Source: CAVTPD01 sp963736575
GTDB lineage: Bacteria > Bacteroidota > Bacteroidia > Cytophagales > JAAEPT01
NCBI GenBank assembly: GCA_963736575.1
Contig: CAVTPD010000001.1
Coordinates: 620,001-684,000, forward strand
Direction of reading: 5' to 3'
DNA: 64,000 bases
Below the pieces are notes generated by a model that saw nothing but the letters and a program-made list of their open reading frames with translations, was not told the DNA's origin and did no database searches. Positions 33,441-43,281 of the stretch are shown here, piece after piece; the stretch's first letter is position 1; every line of letters begins with the position of its first letter. A program made the translations under genes and the position numbers.

Positions 33441-34820
33441 ATGAAAAAAGTAGTTGTACTTGGAGCAGGTGAAAGTGGCGTAGGCGCTGCGATTTTGGCA
33501 AAAACACAAGGTTTTGAAGTGTTTGTTTCGGACTATGGAAGTATTTCGAAAGAAAACAAAGAAGAACTGAATGAACTGTCAATTTCTTACGAAGAGGGAA
33601 CCCATTCTATGGATGTGGTTTTAGCTGCAGATGAAATTATTAAAAGCCCGGGCATTCCAGATAAAGCGCCGGTAATTAAGGCTATTAAGCAAAAAGGGAT
33701 TTCTCTTATTTCCGAAATTGAATTTGCTTACCGTTACACAGACGCTAAGTTTGTAGCCATTACAGGTAGTAACGGGAAAACCACTACCACCTTATTAACC
33801 TATCATTTCTTAAAGAATGCTGGTCTTAATGTAGGTTTGGCAGGTAATATAGGTACTAGTTTAGCCAGACAAGTTGCTGAAAAAGATTTTGATGTCTATG
33901 TTTTAGAGTTAAGCAGTTTTCAACTGGATTATATGTTTGATTTTAAAGCCGATGTAGCGCTTTTATTAAACATTACCCCAGACCATTTAGACCGTTATAA
34001 TTATAATTTTTCAGAATACACAGATTCTAAATTCAGGGTTGCACAAAATCAAACGGCTAATGATTATTTCATTTCCGTAACAGATGATGTGGTGCTGAAA
34101 AAAGAAATTCAGAAAAGAGATATAGCTGGTTTTAAGCTAATGGTTTCTCTAGAAGACCGCGTTTTAAATGGTGCTTATCTTTCTGGAAATAGATTAATGA
34201 TTAACATCTTCAATCACATTACTAAAGTATTTAATGTGCCTTTAGAAGATTTACCACTTTCAGGAAAACATAATATTCTTAACGTAGGAACAGCCATGTT
34301 AGCGGCCTTAGCAGTTGGTGTTTCAGAAAGTGTAATTATTAAAAGTTTGCCCACTTTCCAAAATGCAGCACACCGTTTAGAAAGTATTTCGGTGGTTAAT
34401 CGAGTACGGTACATCAACGATTCTAAAGCTACCAATGTAGATGCTGTAAAATACGCATTAGATGCTTTCCCGAAACCAATTATTTGGATTGCTGGTGGTG
34501 TTGATAAAGGCAACGATTATACGTTGTTAGATGAACTGGTATACGAAAGAGTAAAAGCCGTAATCTGTTTAGGGAAAGATAATTCAAAACTGAAAGAACA
34601 TTTTGGTGGAAAAGTAGATATGCTATACGATACTGGTTCTATGGAAGAAGCGGTACGTGTAGCCAATGAAATTAGCAATGCCGGCGACACCGTATTGTTG
34701 TCACCGGCGTGTGCCAGTTTCGATTTATTTAATAATTACGAACACCGTGGCGATTGTTTCCGTTACGAGGTTAAAAAATTAGAAGACAAACAGTTTAAAT
34801 TAAACCTGTTAATGTTCTAA
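33441..34820 (+). CDS. murD: UDP-MurNAc-L-Ala:D-Glu ligase MurD
   Basis: A 459-residue Mur ligase. N-terminal Rossmann-like start VVVLGAGESGVGAAILA, ATP loop ITGSNGKTTTTLL near residue 112, ELSSFQLD, NITPDHLDRY and C-terminal INDSKATNVDAV and LSPACASFDLF. It adds D-glutamate to UDP-MurNAc-L-Ala in the cytoplasm. It starts one base after the mraY stop, and ftsW follows directly. Length is typical. Confidence 0.95.
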   Translation: MKKVVVLGAGESGVGAAILAKTQGFEVFVSDYGSISKENKEELNELSISYEEGTHSMDVVLAADEIIKSPGIPDKAPVIKAIKQKGISLISEIEFAYRYTDAKFVAITGSNGKTTTTLLTYHFLKNAGLNVGLAGNIGTSLARQVAEKDFDVYVLELSSFQLDYMFDFKADVALLLNITPDHLDRYNYNFSEYTDSKFRVAQNQTANDYFISVTDDVVLKKEIQKRDIAGFKLMVSLEDRVLNGAYLSGNRLMINIFNHITKVFNVPLEDLPLSGKHNILNVGTAMLAALAVGVSESVIIKSLPTFQNAAHRLESISVVNRVRYINDSKATNVDAVKYALDAFPKPIIWIAGGVDKGNDYTLLDELVYERVKAVICLGKDNSKLKEHFGGKVDMLYDTGSMEEAVRVANEISNAGDTVLLSPACASFDLFNNYEHRGDCFRYEVKKLEDKQFKLNLLMF

Positions 34821-35993
34821 ATGAATTTTAAAATAGAACATATCATCCGTGAAAAACTAAAAGGCGATCCAGTAATCTGGACCGTAGTTATTCTATTATC
34901 ATTATTAAGTTTGTTGGTGGTATATAGTGCCGTAAGTGCACCTGCCTACAAACGTTTAGATGGTAATACAGAATACTTTTTGGTAAAACACAGTATTCTA
35001 ATTCTGTTAAGTTTAGGGGTGATGTGGATGGCGCATAATATCAATTACAACTATTATGCACGTATTTCTAGGTTGCTTTTAATTCTAACGGTTCCCTTGT
35101 TATTGTACACCTATTTTAATGGGGTAAACATTAATCAAGCGCATCGTTGGATTTTGATTCCAATTATTAATCAGACTTTCCAAACGTCCGATTTAGCCAA
35201 ATTGGCCTTGATTTCTAATTTGGCAAGTATGTTGGCCAAACGTCAAAAATCAATTGATGATTTTAAAGGGTCTATACTACCAATTCTGCTCTGGTGTGGG
35301 GTAATTTGTGGTCTTATTGCACTTTCCGATTTATCTACAGCCTTGTTGCTTTTTGCAACTTGTATGCTAATTATGTTCATTGGGCGTGTACCTGTAAAAT
35401 ACCTTTTAGGTTTAATAGGTATAGGAACCATAGCTATTTCCTTTGCTTTAGTTTTTGGACAAAGAGGGGCAACGGCAATAAGTCGTATAACAAGTTGGTG
35501 GTCTATTGTAACGGGTAATATTTCGGCAGCAGACATTCCTTTTCAGGTAGAACAAGCTAATATAGCCATTGCACGTGGTGGATTTTGGGGTGTGGGCTTG
35601 GGACAAAGTCAGCAACGCTATTTCCTTCCGGAAGCCTTTTCAGATTACATCTTTGCAATTATAAACGAAGAATACGGACTTAAAATAAGCATAATAGTAA
35701 TTCTATTGTATTTGGTGCTTTTATACCGAGGTATGAAAATCGTAGCCAAGTCAGATAAAGCATTTGGTGGCTTGCTTTCAGCTGGTTTGTCCTTCAGTTT
35801 AGTAATGCAAGCTTTTGCAAATATGGCCGTTGTTGTTGGTCTTGGTCCGGTAACGGGTTTACCGCTTCCATTATTAAGTATGGGGGGAACTTCTCTTTTA
35901 TTTACGGGCTTTGCAGTAGGTATTATTTTAAGCGTAAGTCGCGGAGACACTAAAGAAAACGATTTAAAAAGCACGGTAAAATACAATGAGTAA
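34821..35993 (+). CDS. ftsW: SEDS-family septal glycosyltransferase FtsW
   Basis: A 390-residue membrane protein with about ten helices. SEDS signatures: YFNGVNINQAHRWILI, QTSDLAKLALI, ALSDLSTALLLF, ARGGFWGVGLGQSQQRYFLP with SDYIFAIINEEYG, and GLPLPLLSMGGTSLL. The Asp in SDYIF region and the GxGQ loop are diagnostic. It polymerises septal glycan strands from lipid II with FtsI. The murG start overlaps its end by 8 bases. Confidence 0.95.
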   Translation: MNFKIEHIIREKLKGDPVIWTVVILLSLLSLLVVYSAVSAPAYKRLDGNTEYFLVKHSILILLSLGVMWMAHNINYNYYARISRLLLILTVPLLLYTYFNGVNINQAHRWILIPIINQTFQTSDLAKLALISNLASMLAKRQKSIDDFKGSILPILLWCGVICGLIALSDLSTALLLFATCMLIMFIGRVPVKYLLGLIGIGTIAISFALVFGQRGATAISRITSWWSIVTGNISAADIPFQVEQANIAIARGGFWGVGLGQSQQRYFLPEAFSDYIFAIINEEYGLKISIIVILLYLVLLYRGMKIVAKSDKAFGGLLSAGLSFSLVMQAFANMAVVVGLGPVTGLPLPLLSMGGTSLLFTGFAVGIILSVSRGDTKENDLKSTVKYNE

Positions 35994-37104
35994 TTCTAGT
36001 ACACATATCGAGCGCGTAATTATTAGCGGAGGAGGAACCGGCGGACATATTTATCCGGCCATTGCTATTGCCAATGCCCTAAAAGAAAAGAACCCTTCCA
36101 TTTCTATTCTTTTTGTAGGTGCCTTAGGTAGAATGGAAATGGAAAAAGTACCCAAAGCAGGTTATGAAATTGTAGGACTTCCGGTAGCTGGTTTACAAAG
36201 AAGATTAACTTGGAAGAATTTATTAGTGCCGTTTAAGTTGATTTCAAGTTTATTAAAAGCTAAAAAGATTATAAAGAATTTTAAACCCGAAGTAGTTATA
36301 GGTGTGGGCGGTTACGCCAGTGGCCCAACCTTAAGACAAGCGGAAAGTTTAGGGATACCAACGCTGTTGCAAGAGCAAAATTCGTACGCCGGATTAACCA
36401 ATAAAATGTTGGCCAAAAAAGCGTCTAAAATTTGTGTTGCCTACAACGGAATGGAAACCTATTTCCCTAAAGAAAAAATACTATTTACCGGTAATCCGGT
36501 TCGTAAAGACATAGAAAACGTTGCTGAAAAAAGAGAAGCAGCATTAACGCATTTTAATTTAGATACACACAAGAAAACCATTTTGGTAATTGGCGGCAGT
36601 TTAGGCGCCAGAACCATTAACCGTGCAGTAGGTGCGGGCTTAGATAAAATTGTAGACAACGGCTACCAATTAATCTGGCAAACGGGTAAATTTTATAGCG
36701 AAGAATGTGAGGTTCTGGCTACTCCTTTCAAAGGCCGTGGAGTTTATTCCAGCGATTTTATTTACACCATGGATTTAGCTTATGCAGCAGCCGATGTTGT
36801 GATATCTAGAGCTGGCGCCCTATCGGTTTCGGAACTGTGTTTAGCTGAAAAAGCCAGCATTTTAGTGCCTTCGCCTAATGTTGCTGAAGACCACCAAACC
36901 AAAAATGCTATGGCATTGGTAAATGAGCAGGCTGCTATTTTGGTGAAAGACGATGCAGCAGCTTCGGAATTAATAAAAACAGCGTTAAAGCTTTTGGGTG
37001 ATCCAGTGCAATGCGAAGAATTAAGTAACAATATTAAAAAGTTAGCGAAACCAAATGCTGCCAATGATATTGCTGCCGAGGTGTACAAACTAGCTAAGAA
37101 ATAA
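35986..37104 (+). CDS. murG: Lipid II synthase MurG
   Basis: A 372-residue GT28 glycosyltransferase at the inner membrane. Signatures: donor/acceptor loop GGGTGGHIYPAIAIA near residue 15, GVGGYASGPTL, LQEQNSYAGLTNK, second glycine-rich loop GGSLGARTINRAV and SRAGALSVSELC with the conserved region VPSPNVAEDHQTKNA. It transfers GlcNAc to lipid I. It overlaps ftsW by 8 bases and murC by one base. Confidence 0.95.
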   Translation: MSNSSTHIERVIISGGGTGGHIYPAIAIANALKEKNPSISILFVGALGRMEMEKVPKAGYEIVGLPVAGLQRRLTWKNLLVPFKLISSLLKAKKIIKNFKPEVVIGVGGYASGPTLRQAESLGIPTLLQEQNSYAGLTNKMLAKKASKICVAYNGMETYFPKEKILFTGNPVRKDIENVAEKREAALTHFNLDTHKKTILVIGGSLGARTINRAVGAGLDKIVDNGYQLIWQTGKFYSEECEVLATPFKGRGVYSSDFIYTMDLAYAAADVVISRAGALSVSELCLAEKASILVPSPNVAEDHQTKNAMALVNEQAAILVKDDAAASELIKTALKLLGDPVQCEELSNNIKKLAKPNAANDIAAEVYKLAKK

Positions 37105-38480
37105 TGGAATTAAAGAAGTTTACACATATCTACTTTATAGGAATTGGCGGAATTGGCATGTCTGCCATTGCCCGTTGGTTTCTCAAAAATGGTTATGCCG
37201 TTTCGGGGTACGATAAAACGGAAACACCTTTAACCAAGCAATTGGTGGCAGAAGCGGCTTCGGTACATTATGTAGACGATGTAGCTTTAATTTCAGAAGA
37301 CTATAAAAATAAGGAAACCGCTTTGGTGGTATACACACCAGCTATTCCTAAAGACCATAAAGAATTTAATTTCTACCGAAATCAGAATGGCTTTTCTATT
37401 CTGAAACGATCGGCTGTGTTGGGATTAATCACTAAAGATTATTTTACAATTGCTGTAGCGGGTACTCATGGCAAAACAACAACGTCTACCATGGTGGCGC
37501 ATTTATTAAAACATGCGGGTAGAAATGTGACGGCCTTTTTAGGCGGAATTGCTACCAATTATAATTCGAATTTGATTTTGGCAGAAGATCAAAAAAATCA
37601 GATTGTGGTAGTAGAAGCCGATGAATACGACCGTTCGTTTTTACAGTTAAGCCCAGATGTAGTGGTATTAACTTCTACTGAACCAGACCATTTAGATATT
37701 TATGGCACTAAAGAAGAAGTGACCAACAGCTTTAAAGCCTTTATTGAAAAGTTACCTGAAAATGGAAAACTGATTGCACACGAAGAAGTAAACGAACAGG
37801 TAAAAGAATTAAGAGAAAATATAACTATTTACGGTTTTGATAACGCCGAAATTAATCCCGAAAATTTAATCCATCATTCTGGTGAAATACGTTTTTCACT
37901 TGAAGGTGAGGGTTATACCTTACCTATGTCGGGGTATCATAACGTGTTAAATGCAACGGGCGCTTTATTGGCCTGTAAACAAATTGGTGTTTCTTATTCC
38001 GAATTAAAAGAAGGGTTGGCCGATTTTAAAGGGATTAAAAGAAGGTTTGAATACCACCTGAAAGATGAAACGCACGTTTATATAGACGATTATGCACATC
38101 ATCCTTCCGAAATTAAAGCTGCTATTTCTGGAGCAAGAGGGGCATTTCCAGATAAAAAATTAACCGTAGTTTTTCAACCGCATTTGTTCAGCCGTACACA
38201 AGATTTTATGACTGAATTTGCAGAAGAGTTAAGTAAAGCCGATGAAGTGCTGTTGTTGGATATTTATCCGGCTAGAGAATTACCAATTCCGGGAGTTACT
38301 TCCGAAGTGCTTTTTGATAAGATTACAGCTAAAACTAAGTTCAAAACTACATTAGAAGAAGTAGTGCATTTAGTGAAAAATATAGATCCGCAAGTCTTGT
38401 TGACATTGGGTGCTGGTAGCATAGATACCAAAATTGAAGAAATTAAAAATCAACTAAGCAATCAACCTTATGTGGCTTAA
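37104..38480 (+). CDS. murC: UDP-MurNAc:L-alanine ligase MurC
   Basis: A 458-residue Mur ligase: IYFIGIGGIGMSAIARWFL at the N-terminus, ATP loop VAGTHGKTTTSTMVAHLL near residue 118, VVEADEYDRSFL, STEPDHLDIYG and the C-terminal IDDYAHHPSEIKA with FQPHLFSRT. It commits UDP-MurNAc to the stem peptide pathway. The ftsQ start overlaps its last 11 bases. Confidence 0.95.
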   Translation: MELKKFTHIYFIGIGGIGMSAIARWFLKNGYAVSGYDKTETPLTKQLVAEAASVHYVDDVALISEDYKNKETALVVYTPAIPKDHKEFNFYRNQNGFSILKRSAVLGLITKDYFTIAVAGTHGKTTTSTMVAHLLKHAGRNVTAFLGGIATNYNSNLILAEDQKNQIVVVEADEYDRSFLQLSPDVVVLTSTEPDHLDIYGTKEEVTNSFKAFIEKLPENGKLIAHEEVNEQVKELRENITIYGFDNAEINPENLIHHSGEIRFSLEGEGYTLPMSGYHNVLNATGALLACKQIGVSYSELKEGLADFKGIKRRFEYHLKDETHVYIDDYAHHPSEIKAAISGARGAFPDKKLTVVFQPHLFSRTQDFMTEFAEELSKADEVLLLDIYPARELPIPGVTSEVLFDKITAKTKFKTTLEEVVHLVKNIDPQVLLTLGAGSIDTKIEEIKNQLSNQPYVA

Positions 38481-39234
38481 AGATTGGCTTATAAAAAATG
38501 CTAAAAACCTCTTTTTTATAGGAGTGGTATTACTGTGCTTAGCGTTTGTGGAAAAACGTCAAGAACAAAAGAAATGCACCAGTATTAAAGTGAAGATCTT
38601 TAACGATGTGGATAACTATTTTCTGCGTGAAAATGAAGTATTGGAACTTTCTGAAGGTCGTGGCAAAGAGCATTTAGTAGGTGGAAAACTTATCCACATA
38701 CCGTTGAAAACTATTGAAAACAGGATCGAAAAAAGTAAATTTGTTAATAGGGCAGAAGTCCATAAAGATCATCAAGGTAAGCTTAATATTGAAGTGTATC
38801 AGAACCGGCCGATAGCTCGTTTTTTCTACAGAGATACCTCTTTTTATATGTCAGAAGAGGGAGGGTTTATGCCGCTATCAAATAGATATACCGCTCGTGT
38901 AACAATAGTTCGTGGTGCTGGGTTAACCAGCTATGTTGATTTTAGCAATAAAGCCGATTGGAAAGTTGATAGCTCTTTTTATGGTCTTTTAAATCATGTT
39001 AATACTAGCACGTTTTATAAAGCTCAGATACAGTCTATAGAAGTTTTAAAAAACGGCGAAATAGTATTTTATCCTCAGGTAACCAAACAGAAAGTATTCT
39101 TTGGGAAACCCGAAAACATTGAAGAAAAATTCAAAAAGTTGGATGTATTCTACAAAAAGATTCTACCGGCAACGGAATGGAATCTTTACGAAAGTGTTAA
39201 TGTGAAATTTAAAGACCAAGTTATTTGTGAGTAA
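38470..39234 (+). CDS. ftsQ: Cell division protein FtsQ/DivIB-like
   Basis: A 254-residue bitopic protein: one membrane helix near residues 12-26 (NLFFIGVVLLCLAFV) and a periplasmic POTRA-like region (FLRENEVLELSEGRGKEHLV, IPLKTIENRIEKSKFVNRAEV, GKLNIEVYQNRPIARFFY). Sequence is divergent, as usual for Bacteroidota FtsQ, but the position between murC and ftsA and the topology fit. It overlaps murC by 11 bases. Confidence 0.88.
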   Translation: MWLKDWLIKNAKNLFFIGVVLLCLAFVEKRQEQKKCTSIKVKIFNDVDNYFLRENEVLELSEGRGKEHLVGGKLIHIPLKTIENRIEKSKFVNRAEVHKDHQGKLNIEVYQNRPIARFFYRDTSFYMSEEGGFMPLSNRYTARVTIVRGAGLTSYVDFSNKADWKVDSSFYGLLNHVNTSTFYKAQIQSIEVLKNGEIVFYPQVTKQKVFFGKPENIEEKFKKLDVFYKKILPATEWNLYESVNVKFKDQVICE

Positions 39235-39235
39235 T

Positions 39236-40558
39236 ATGCGCGATAAAATAGTAGTAGGCTTAGACATTGGTACCACCAAGATTTGTGCTATTGCCGGTCG
39301 TAAGAATGAATTTGGAAAACTTGAGATATTAGGTGTCGGCAAGGCAGTGTCTGATGGTGTAATGCGCGGCATGGTTACTAATATTGATAAAACCGTTCAG
39401 GCTATAAGAAAGGCAATTGCTGAATGTGAAGAAAAAGCTGAAATCAACATTAGTGAAGTAAATGTTGGTATTGCTGGTCATCATATACGCAGCAATATGC
39501 ACCACGGTAGTATTATGCGTGATGTTGATGCCGACGGTGATGAGATTTCTGTAGTAGATATTGAGCGTTTAATCAACGAGCAATACAAAATTGTTACTCC
39601 TCCGGGTAATGAAATCATTCACGTTATGCCACAACAGTATGTGGTAGATTTTGAGCCGGGTATTAAAGATCCTGTGGGTATGGTTGGTGTTCGTTTAGAG
39701 GCCGATTTCCATGTGATTACCGCACAAACTTCTGCCATATCTAACATTAACAAATGTGTTAGAAGAGGTGGGGTTACTACGCCGGAACTTAAAATTGATA
39801 ATTTAATACTAGAGCCTATTTCTTCTAGTTTGTCTGTGCTTTGCGAAGAAGACAAAGAAGCAGGTGTAGTTTTAATTGATATAGGTGGTGGTACTACCGA
39901 TGTAGCTGTTTTCTATGAAGGAATAATCCGTCATACAGCAGTGATCCCTTTCGGTGGTAATATTATTACTTCAGACATTAAGCAAGGTTGTTTAGTGATG
40001 CAAAACCAAGCAGAGTTGTTAAAAACTCGTTTCGGTAGAGCGATTGCTGCGGAAGCCAGAGAAAACGAAATCGTTTCTATTCCTGGCCCAAGAAACAGAC
40101 CGGCTAAAGAAATATCGGTAAAAAATTTAGCGCACATTATTCAGGCTAGATTAGAAGATATTATTGAGCTTGTAGATATTGAAATTGAAAAATCGGGCTA
40201 TAAAGACCGTTTAGCGGCAGGCATGGTGATAACGGGTGGTGGTTCTCAATTGAAGGACATTAGCCAGTTATTCGAATACATGACTGGGCTAGATTGCCAA
40301 ATTGGTGTTCCTAACGAACATTTAGGGAAGAGTAAAGTAGAGGAAGTTAAATCGCCTGCTTATTCTACCGGTATTGGTTTAGTGCTTTCGGGCTTTAAAG
40401 CTTTAGACGAAAGAGATAACCGATATACAGAATTTAAAAAGCCTGTTGCAGGTAATAAAGTTCTACGTAAAGATAAGGGTTCAGAAATTTTCAAGAACCT
40501 CTTAGACAAAACTAAAAAACTATTGTTGGACGATTCGGAAGACAATACAGATTACTAA
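39236..40558 (+). CDS. ftsA: Cell division actin-like protein FtsA
   Basis: A 440-residue actin-fold ATPase that ties FtsZ to the membrane. Phosphate-1 motif VVGLDIGTTKICAIAG, 1C domain around NISEVNVGIAGHHIRS, phosphate-2 VLIDIGGGTTDVAVF, adenosine motif VITGGGSQLKD. The C-terminus (NLLDKTKKLLLDDSED) is a likely amphipathic anchor. I prefer the ATG at 39236; a GTG at 39227 would overlap ftsQ by 8 bases. Confidence 0.95.
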   Translation: MRDKIVVGLDIGTTKICAIAGRKNEFGKLEILGVGKAVSDGVMRGMVTNIDKTVQAIRKAIAECEEKAEINISEVNVGIAGHHIRSNMHHGSIMRDVDADGDEISVVDIERLINEQYKIVTPPGNEIIHVMPQQYVVDFEPGIKDPVGMVGVRLEADFHVITAQTSAISNINKCVRRGGVTTPELKIDNLILEPISSSLSVLCEEDKEAGVVLIDIGGGTTDVAVFYEGIIRHTAVIPFGGNIITSDIKQGCLVMQNQAELLKTRFGRAIAAEARENEIVSIPGPRNRPAKEISVKNLAHIIQARLEDIIELVDIEIEKSGYKDRLAAGMVITGGGSQLKDISQLFEYMTGLDCQIGVPNEHLGKSKVEEVKSPAYSTGIGLVLSGFKALDERDNRYTEFKKPVAGNKVLRKDKGSEIFKNLLDKTKKLLLDDSEDNTDY

Positions 40559-40578
40559 AACGATGAAATTCTTTTGCT

Positions 40579-42066
40579 ATGGAAGATAATTTTAGATTCG
40601 ATATTCCCGCTCACCATAAATCCATAATTAAAGTTGTGGGTGTTGGTGGTGGTGGTAGCAATGCTGTTACACACATGTATAATCAGGGGATTAAAGATGT
40701 GGAGTTTGTTATTGTTAATACCGATAACCAAGCGTTAAACAGTTCTACTGTTCCTAATAAAATACAAATTGGTACGGGCTTAACCGAAGGTTTAGGCGCC
40801 GGTGCGAACCCTGAAATGGGGAGAAAAGCAGCCATTGAAAGTAAGGAAGAGATTAGAGATTTGCTTAGCCACGACACTAAAATGGTATTTGTTACCGCCG
40901 GTATGGGTGGTGGTACAGGTACAGGTGCAGCACCGGTTATCGCTCAAATAGCAAAAGAACTAGATATTTTAACCGTAGGTATTGTAACCGCTCCTTTCTC
41001 TTTTGAAGGTAGACGGAAAATGCAAGCAGCTGCCGATGGTATTGAAGAGCTTAAAAAAGCCTGCGATACGGTTTTAGTAATTTCTAACGATAAACTAAGA
41101 GAGGTTTACGGAAATCTTTCTATTAGAACCGCTTTTGCGCAAGCAGATACGGTTTTAACTACAGCGGCTAAAAGTATTGCAGAAATTATTACGGTTACTA
41201 GCGAAATCAACGTGGATTTCCAAGATGTTAGAACGGTAATGAAAGACTCAGGTCCTGCGGTTATGGGATCGGCTGTGGCATCTGGCGAGAATCGTGCTAG
41301 AAGAGCGGCAGAGCAAGCTTTATCTTCACCGTTGTTAAACAATACCGAAGTAAGAGGAGCTAAGAAGATACTTCTTTCTATGACCTATGGCGAAAATGCA
41401 GAGCTTACCATGGACGAGCTTTCTGAAATTACAGACTACATAGAAGAGCAAGCTGGTTTTGAAGCAGAAGTGATTTGGGGACAAGGTGTTGATACTGAAT
41501 TAGACGATGCCATTAGAGTTACGGTAATTGCTACTGGTTTTGCCGAAAAAGGTATTACAGCAGATAGCGCTCGTAAAGTATATGATCTTGATTCTAAACA
41601 ACAAGTAGAGCAAAAAGTAGAACAAAGAGAAATGCCTCAAAACACTACTAATTCCTCTTACCGCTCTAAGGAAGTAGAAGATAATTTACCTAAGCCAAAG
41701 CAAGAGAAAATTGTTTTTAACTTAGATGAAGAGTTCGAAATTTCTGAAACTAAAAGAGAAGAACGTCCAGTGGAAAATGAGGTTTCCTCTGCTAATAGAG
41801 AACCTACTATTGAAGAACGTTTAGAAGCGAAGAGAAGAAAACTTATTGAGCAGTCTCAAGAGCGAATTCGCAAACTAAAAGACCTGAACGATTATACTGG
41901 CGATGGTATGGTTAAAGACCAATACGAGATTCCTTCTTACTTAAGAAGAAACGTGTCTTTAAAATCGGTGCCTAGCTCAAACGAAAATAACATCTCTCGT
42001 TATAACTTAAATGATGACGATGATTTGTTAGGCGATAATAAATTTTTGCACGATAACGTGGACTAG
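40579..42066 (+). CDS. ftsZ: Cell division GTPase FtsZ
   Basis: A 495-residue tubulin homologue. GTP-binding loops VVGVGGGGSNAVTHM near residue 18 and the tubulin signature GGMGGGTGTGAAPVIA near residue 110, plus TAPFSFEGRRK. After residue 320 comes a long acidic linker of over 100 residues, then the conserved C-terminal peptide YEIPSYLRRN (binds FtsA), followed by an unusual 39-residue acidic extension. The long linker and tail are typical of Bacteroidota FtsZ. It is the last gene of the cluster, and a strong terminator follows. Confidence 0.96.
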   Translation: MEDNFRFDIPAHHKSIIKVVGVGGGGSNAVTHMYNQGIKDVEFVIVNTDNQALNSSTVPNKIQIGTGLTEGLGAGANPEMGRKAAIESKEEIRDLLSHDTKMVFVTAGMGGGTGTGAAPVIAQIAKELDILTVGIVTAPFSFEGRRKMQAAADGIEELKKACDTVLVISNDKLREVYGNLSIRTAFAQADTVLTTAAKSIAEIITVTSEINVDFQDVRTVMKDSGPAVMGSAVASGENRARRAAEQALSSPLLNNTEVRGAKKILLSMTYGENAELTMDELSEITDYIEEQAGFEAEVIWGQGVDTELDDAIRVTVIATGFAEKGITADSARKVYDLDSKQQVEQKVEQREMPQNTTNSSYRSKEVEDNLPKPKQEKIVFNLDEEFEISETKREERPVENEVSSANREPTIEERLEAKRRKLIEQSQERIRKLKDLNDYTGDGMVKDQYEIPSYLRRNVSLKSVPSSNENNISRYNLNDDDDLLGDNKFLHDNVD

Positions 42067-42094
42067 TTTATTATTTAGATTCTAATTTAATTTG

Positions 42095-42123
42095 AAAAAA
42101 GCCCTTGTGAAAGGGCTTTTTTT
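42095..42123. terminator. Strong bidirectional terminator after ftsZ
   Basis: AAAAAAGCCCTT (42095-42106) pairs perfectly with AAGGGCTTTTTT around the loop GTGA. T and A runs on both sides let it stop the dcw operon and the minus-strand DUF1016 pseudogene, whose stop codon is 6 bases away. Confidence 0.92.
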
Positions 42124-42128
42124 GTGGG

Positions 42129-43194
42129 TTATTTGATTAATAACTTCAATTCCTCTTTTGTTGGTAAAACAGTTTGATATTTACTTGCAAAAATCTGTTC
42201 ATTATTTTCTGGTAGAGTATATTCTACTACAGATTCACTTTTGTCTTTACACAAGACTATTCCAATTGTTTTGTTTTCATCATCTAGCTTGATTTCGCGG
42301 TCGTAATAGTTTACATACATCTGCATTTGACCAAGATCTTGATGTTTTATTTCTCCAATTTTTAGATCAATTAACACAAAACTCTTCAGGATACGATTGT
42401 AGAACACTAGGTCAATTTTGAAATGTTTCTCTTCAAACGAGATTCTTTTTTGTCTTGCAACAAATGTGAAACCGTTACCTAGTTCCAGTAAAAAATGTTC
42501 GAGTTTGTCAATCAATTCTTGCTCAAGATCGCTTTCAGAGTATATGGTTTGTTCTGGTAGCCCTATAAATTCAAGAATGTAAGGATCTTTTATGGCATCC
42601 CTGGGTTTTTCGATAACAAGACCTTTTTCAGAGAGCTCTTTCACTTGGTTTTTATCTCTACTTAATACAAGTCTAGTGTATAATGCGGAATCAAATTGAC
42701 GTTGTAACTCTCTAATACTCCAATTGTTTTTATAGGATTCAATTTCATAGAAACTTCGTTCACGTTCATCATCGATTTCGCATAAGTTTTAAATAATGTG
42801 ACCAGCTTAAATTAAAACTTCTAGACGATGATTCGGAAATGCCATTTTCAGATTCCGCAAACGGTGTTTGCGGTATGTATTTGAAATCCGCAGACAATGA
42901 TTGCGATTTTGAGTAAACAAGATAAAACTGTCTCATTTGCTCTATGTTTCTCTCCGAAAACCCTTTTCCAAATTCAGATGTAAGGGTTTTGGAAAGTTGT
43001 TTAATAATTTGTTTTCCGTATTCAGCTCTTTCTTTTCCTTCTTGCTCTTCTTCTACGATTATTCTACCTATTTCAAAGTAGGTAAGTACCATAGTCTTAT
43101 TAACAGTTTGCACTACTTTACTTCTAGCGGATTGTAATAGGTCAACTATTTGAGATAAGAACTTTGAATTTCTCGGAGTATCATTCATTTTCAA
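42129..43194 (-). pseudogene. DUF1016/YhcG-type PD-(D/E)XK nuclease, frameshifted
   Basis: Two frames together give one YhcG-family protein of about 355 residues. The N-terminal part (43194 to about 42780) has LLQSARSKVVQTVNKTMVLT, YFEIGRIIVEEEQ, LTSEFGKGFSERNIEQMRQF and SWSHYLKLM. The C-terminal part, in another frame, continues IDDERERSFYEIESY-KNNWSIRELQRQFDSALYTRL and has the nuclease core FKIDLVFYN, FVLIDLKIGEIKHQDLGQM. One extra A in CGAAATCGATG near 42776-42780 causes the shift. The family is linked to DNA metabolism and defence islands. Decay and sequencing error are both possible. Confidence 0.85.
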
Positions 43195-43281
43195 TTAGTT
43201 CGGTATTTGTTGTTTTTAAGAAGTTCTTGTGAGAAATTAAAAAATCGGAAATAAAATGAGAACATATAGCTTAACTATGAT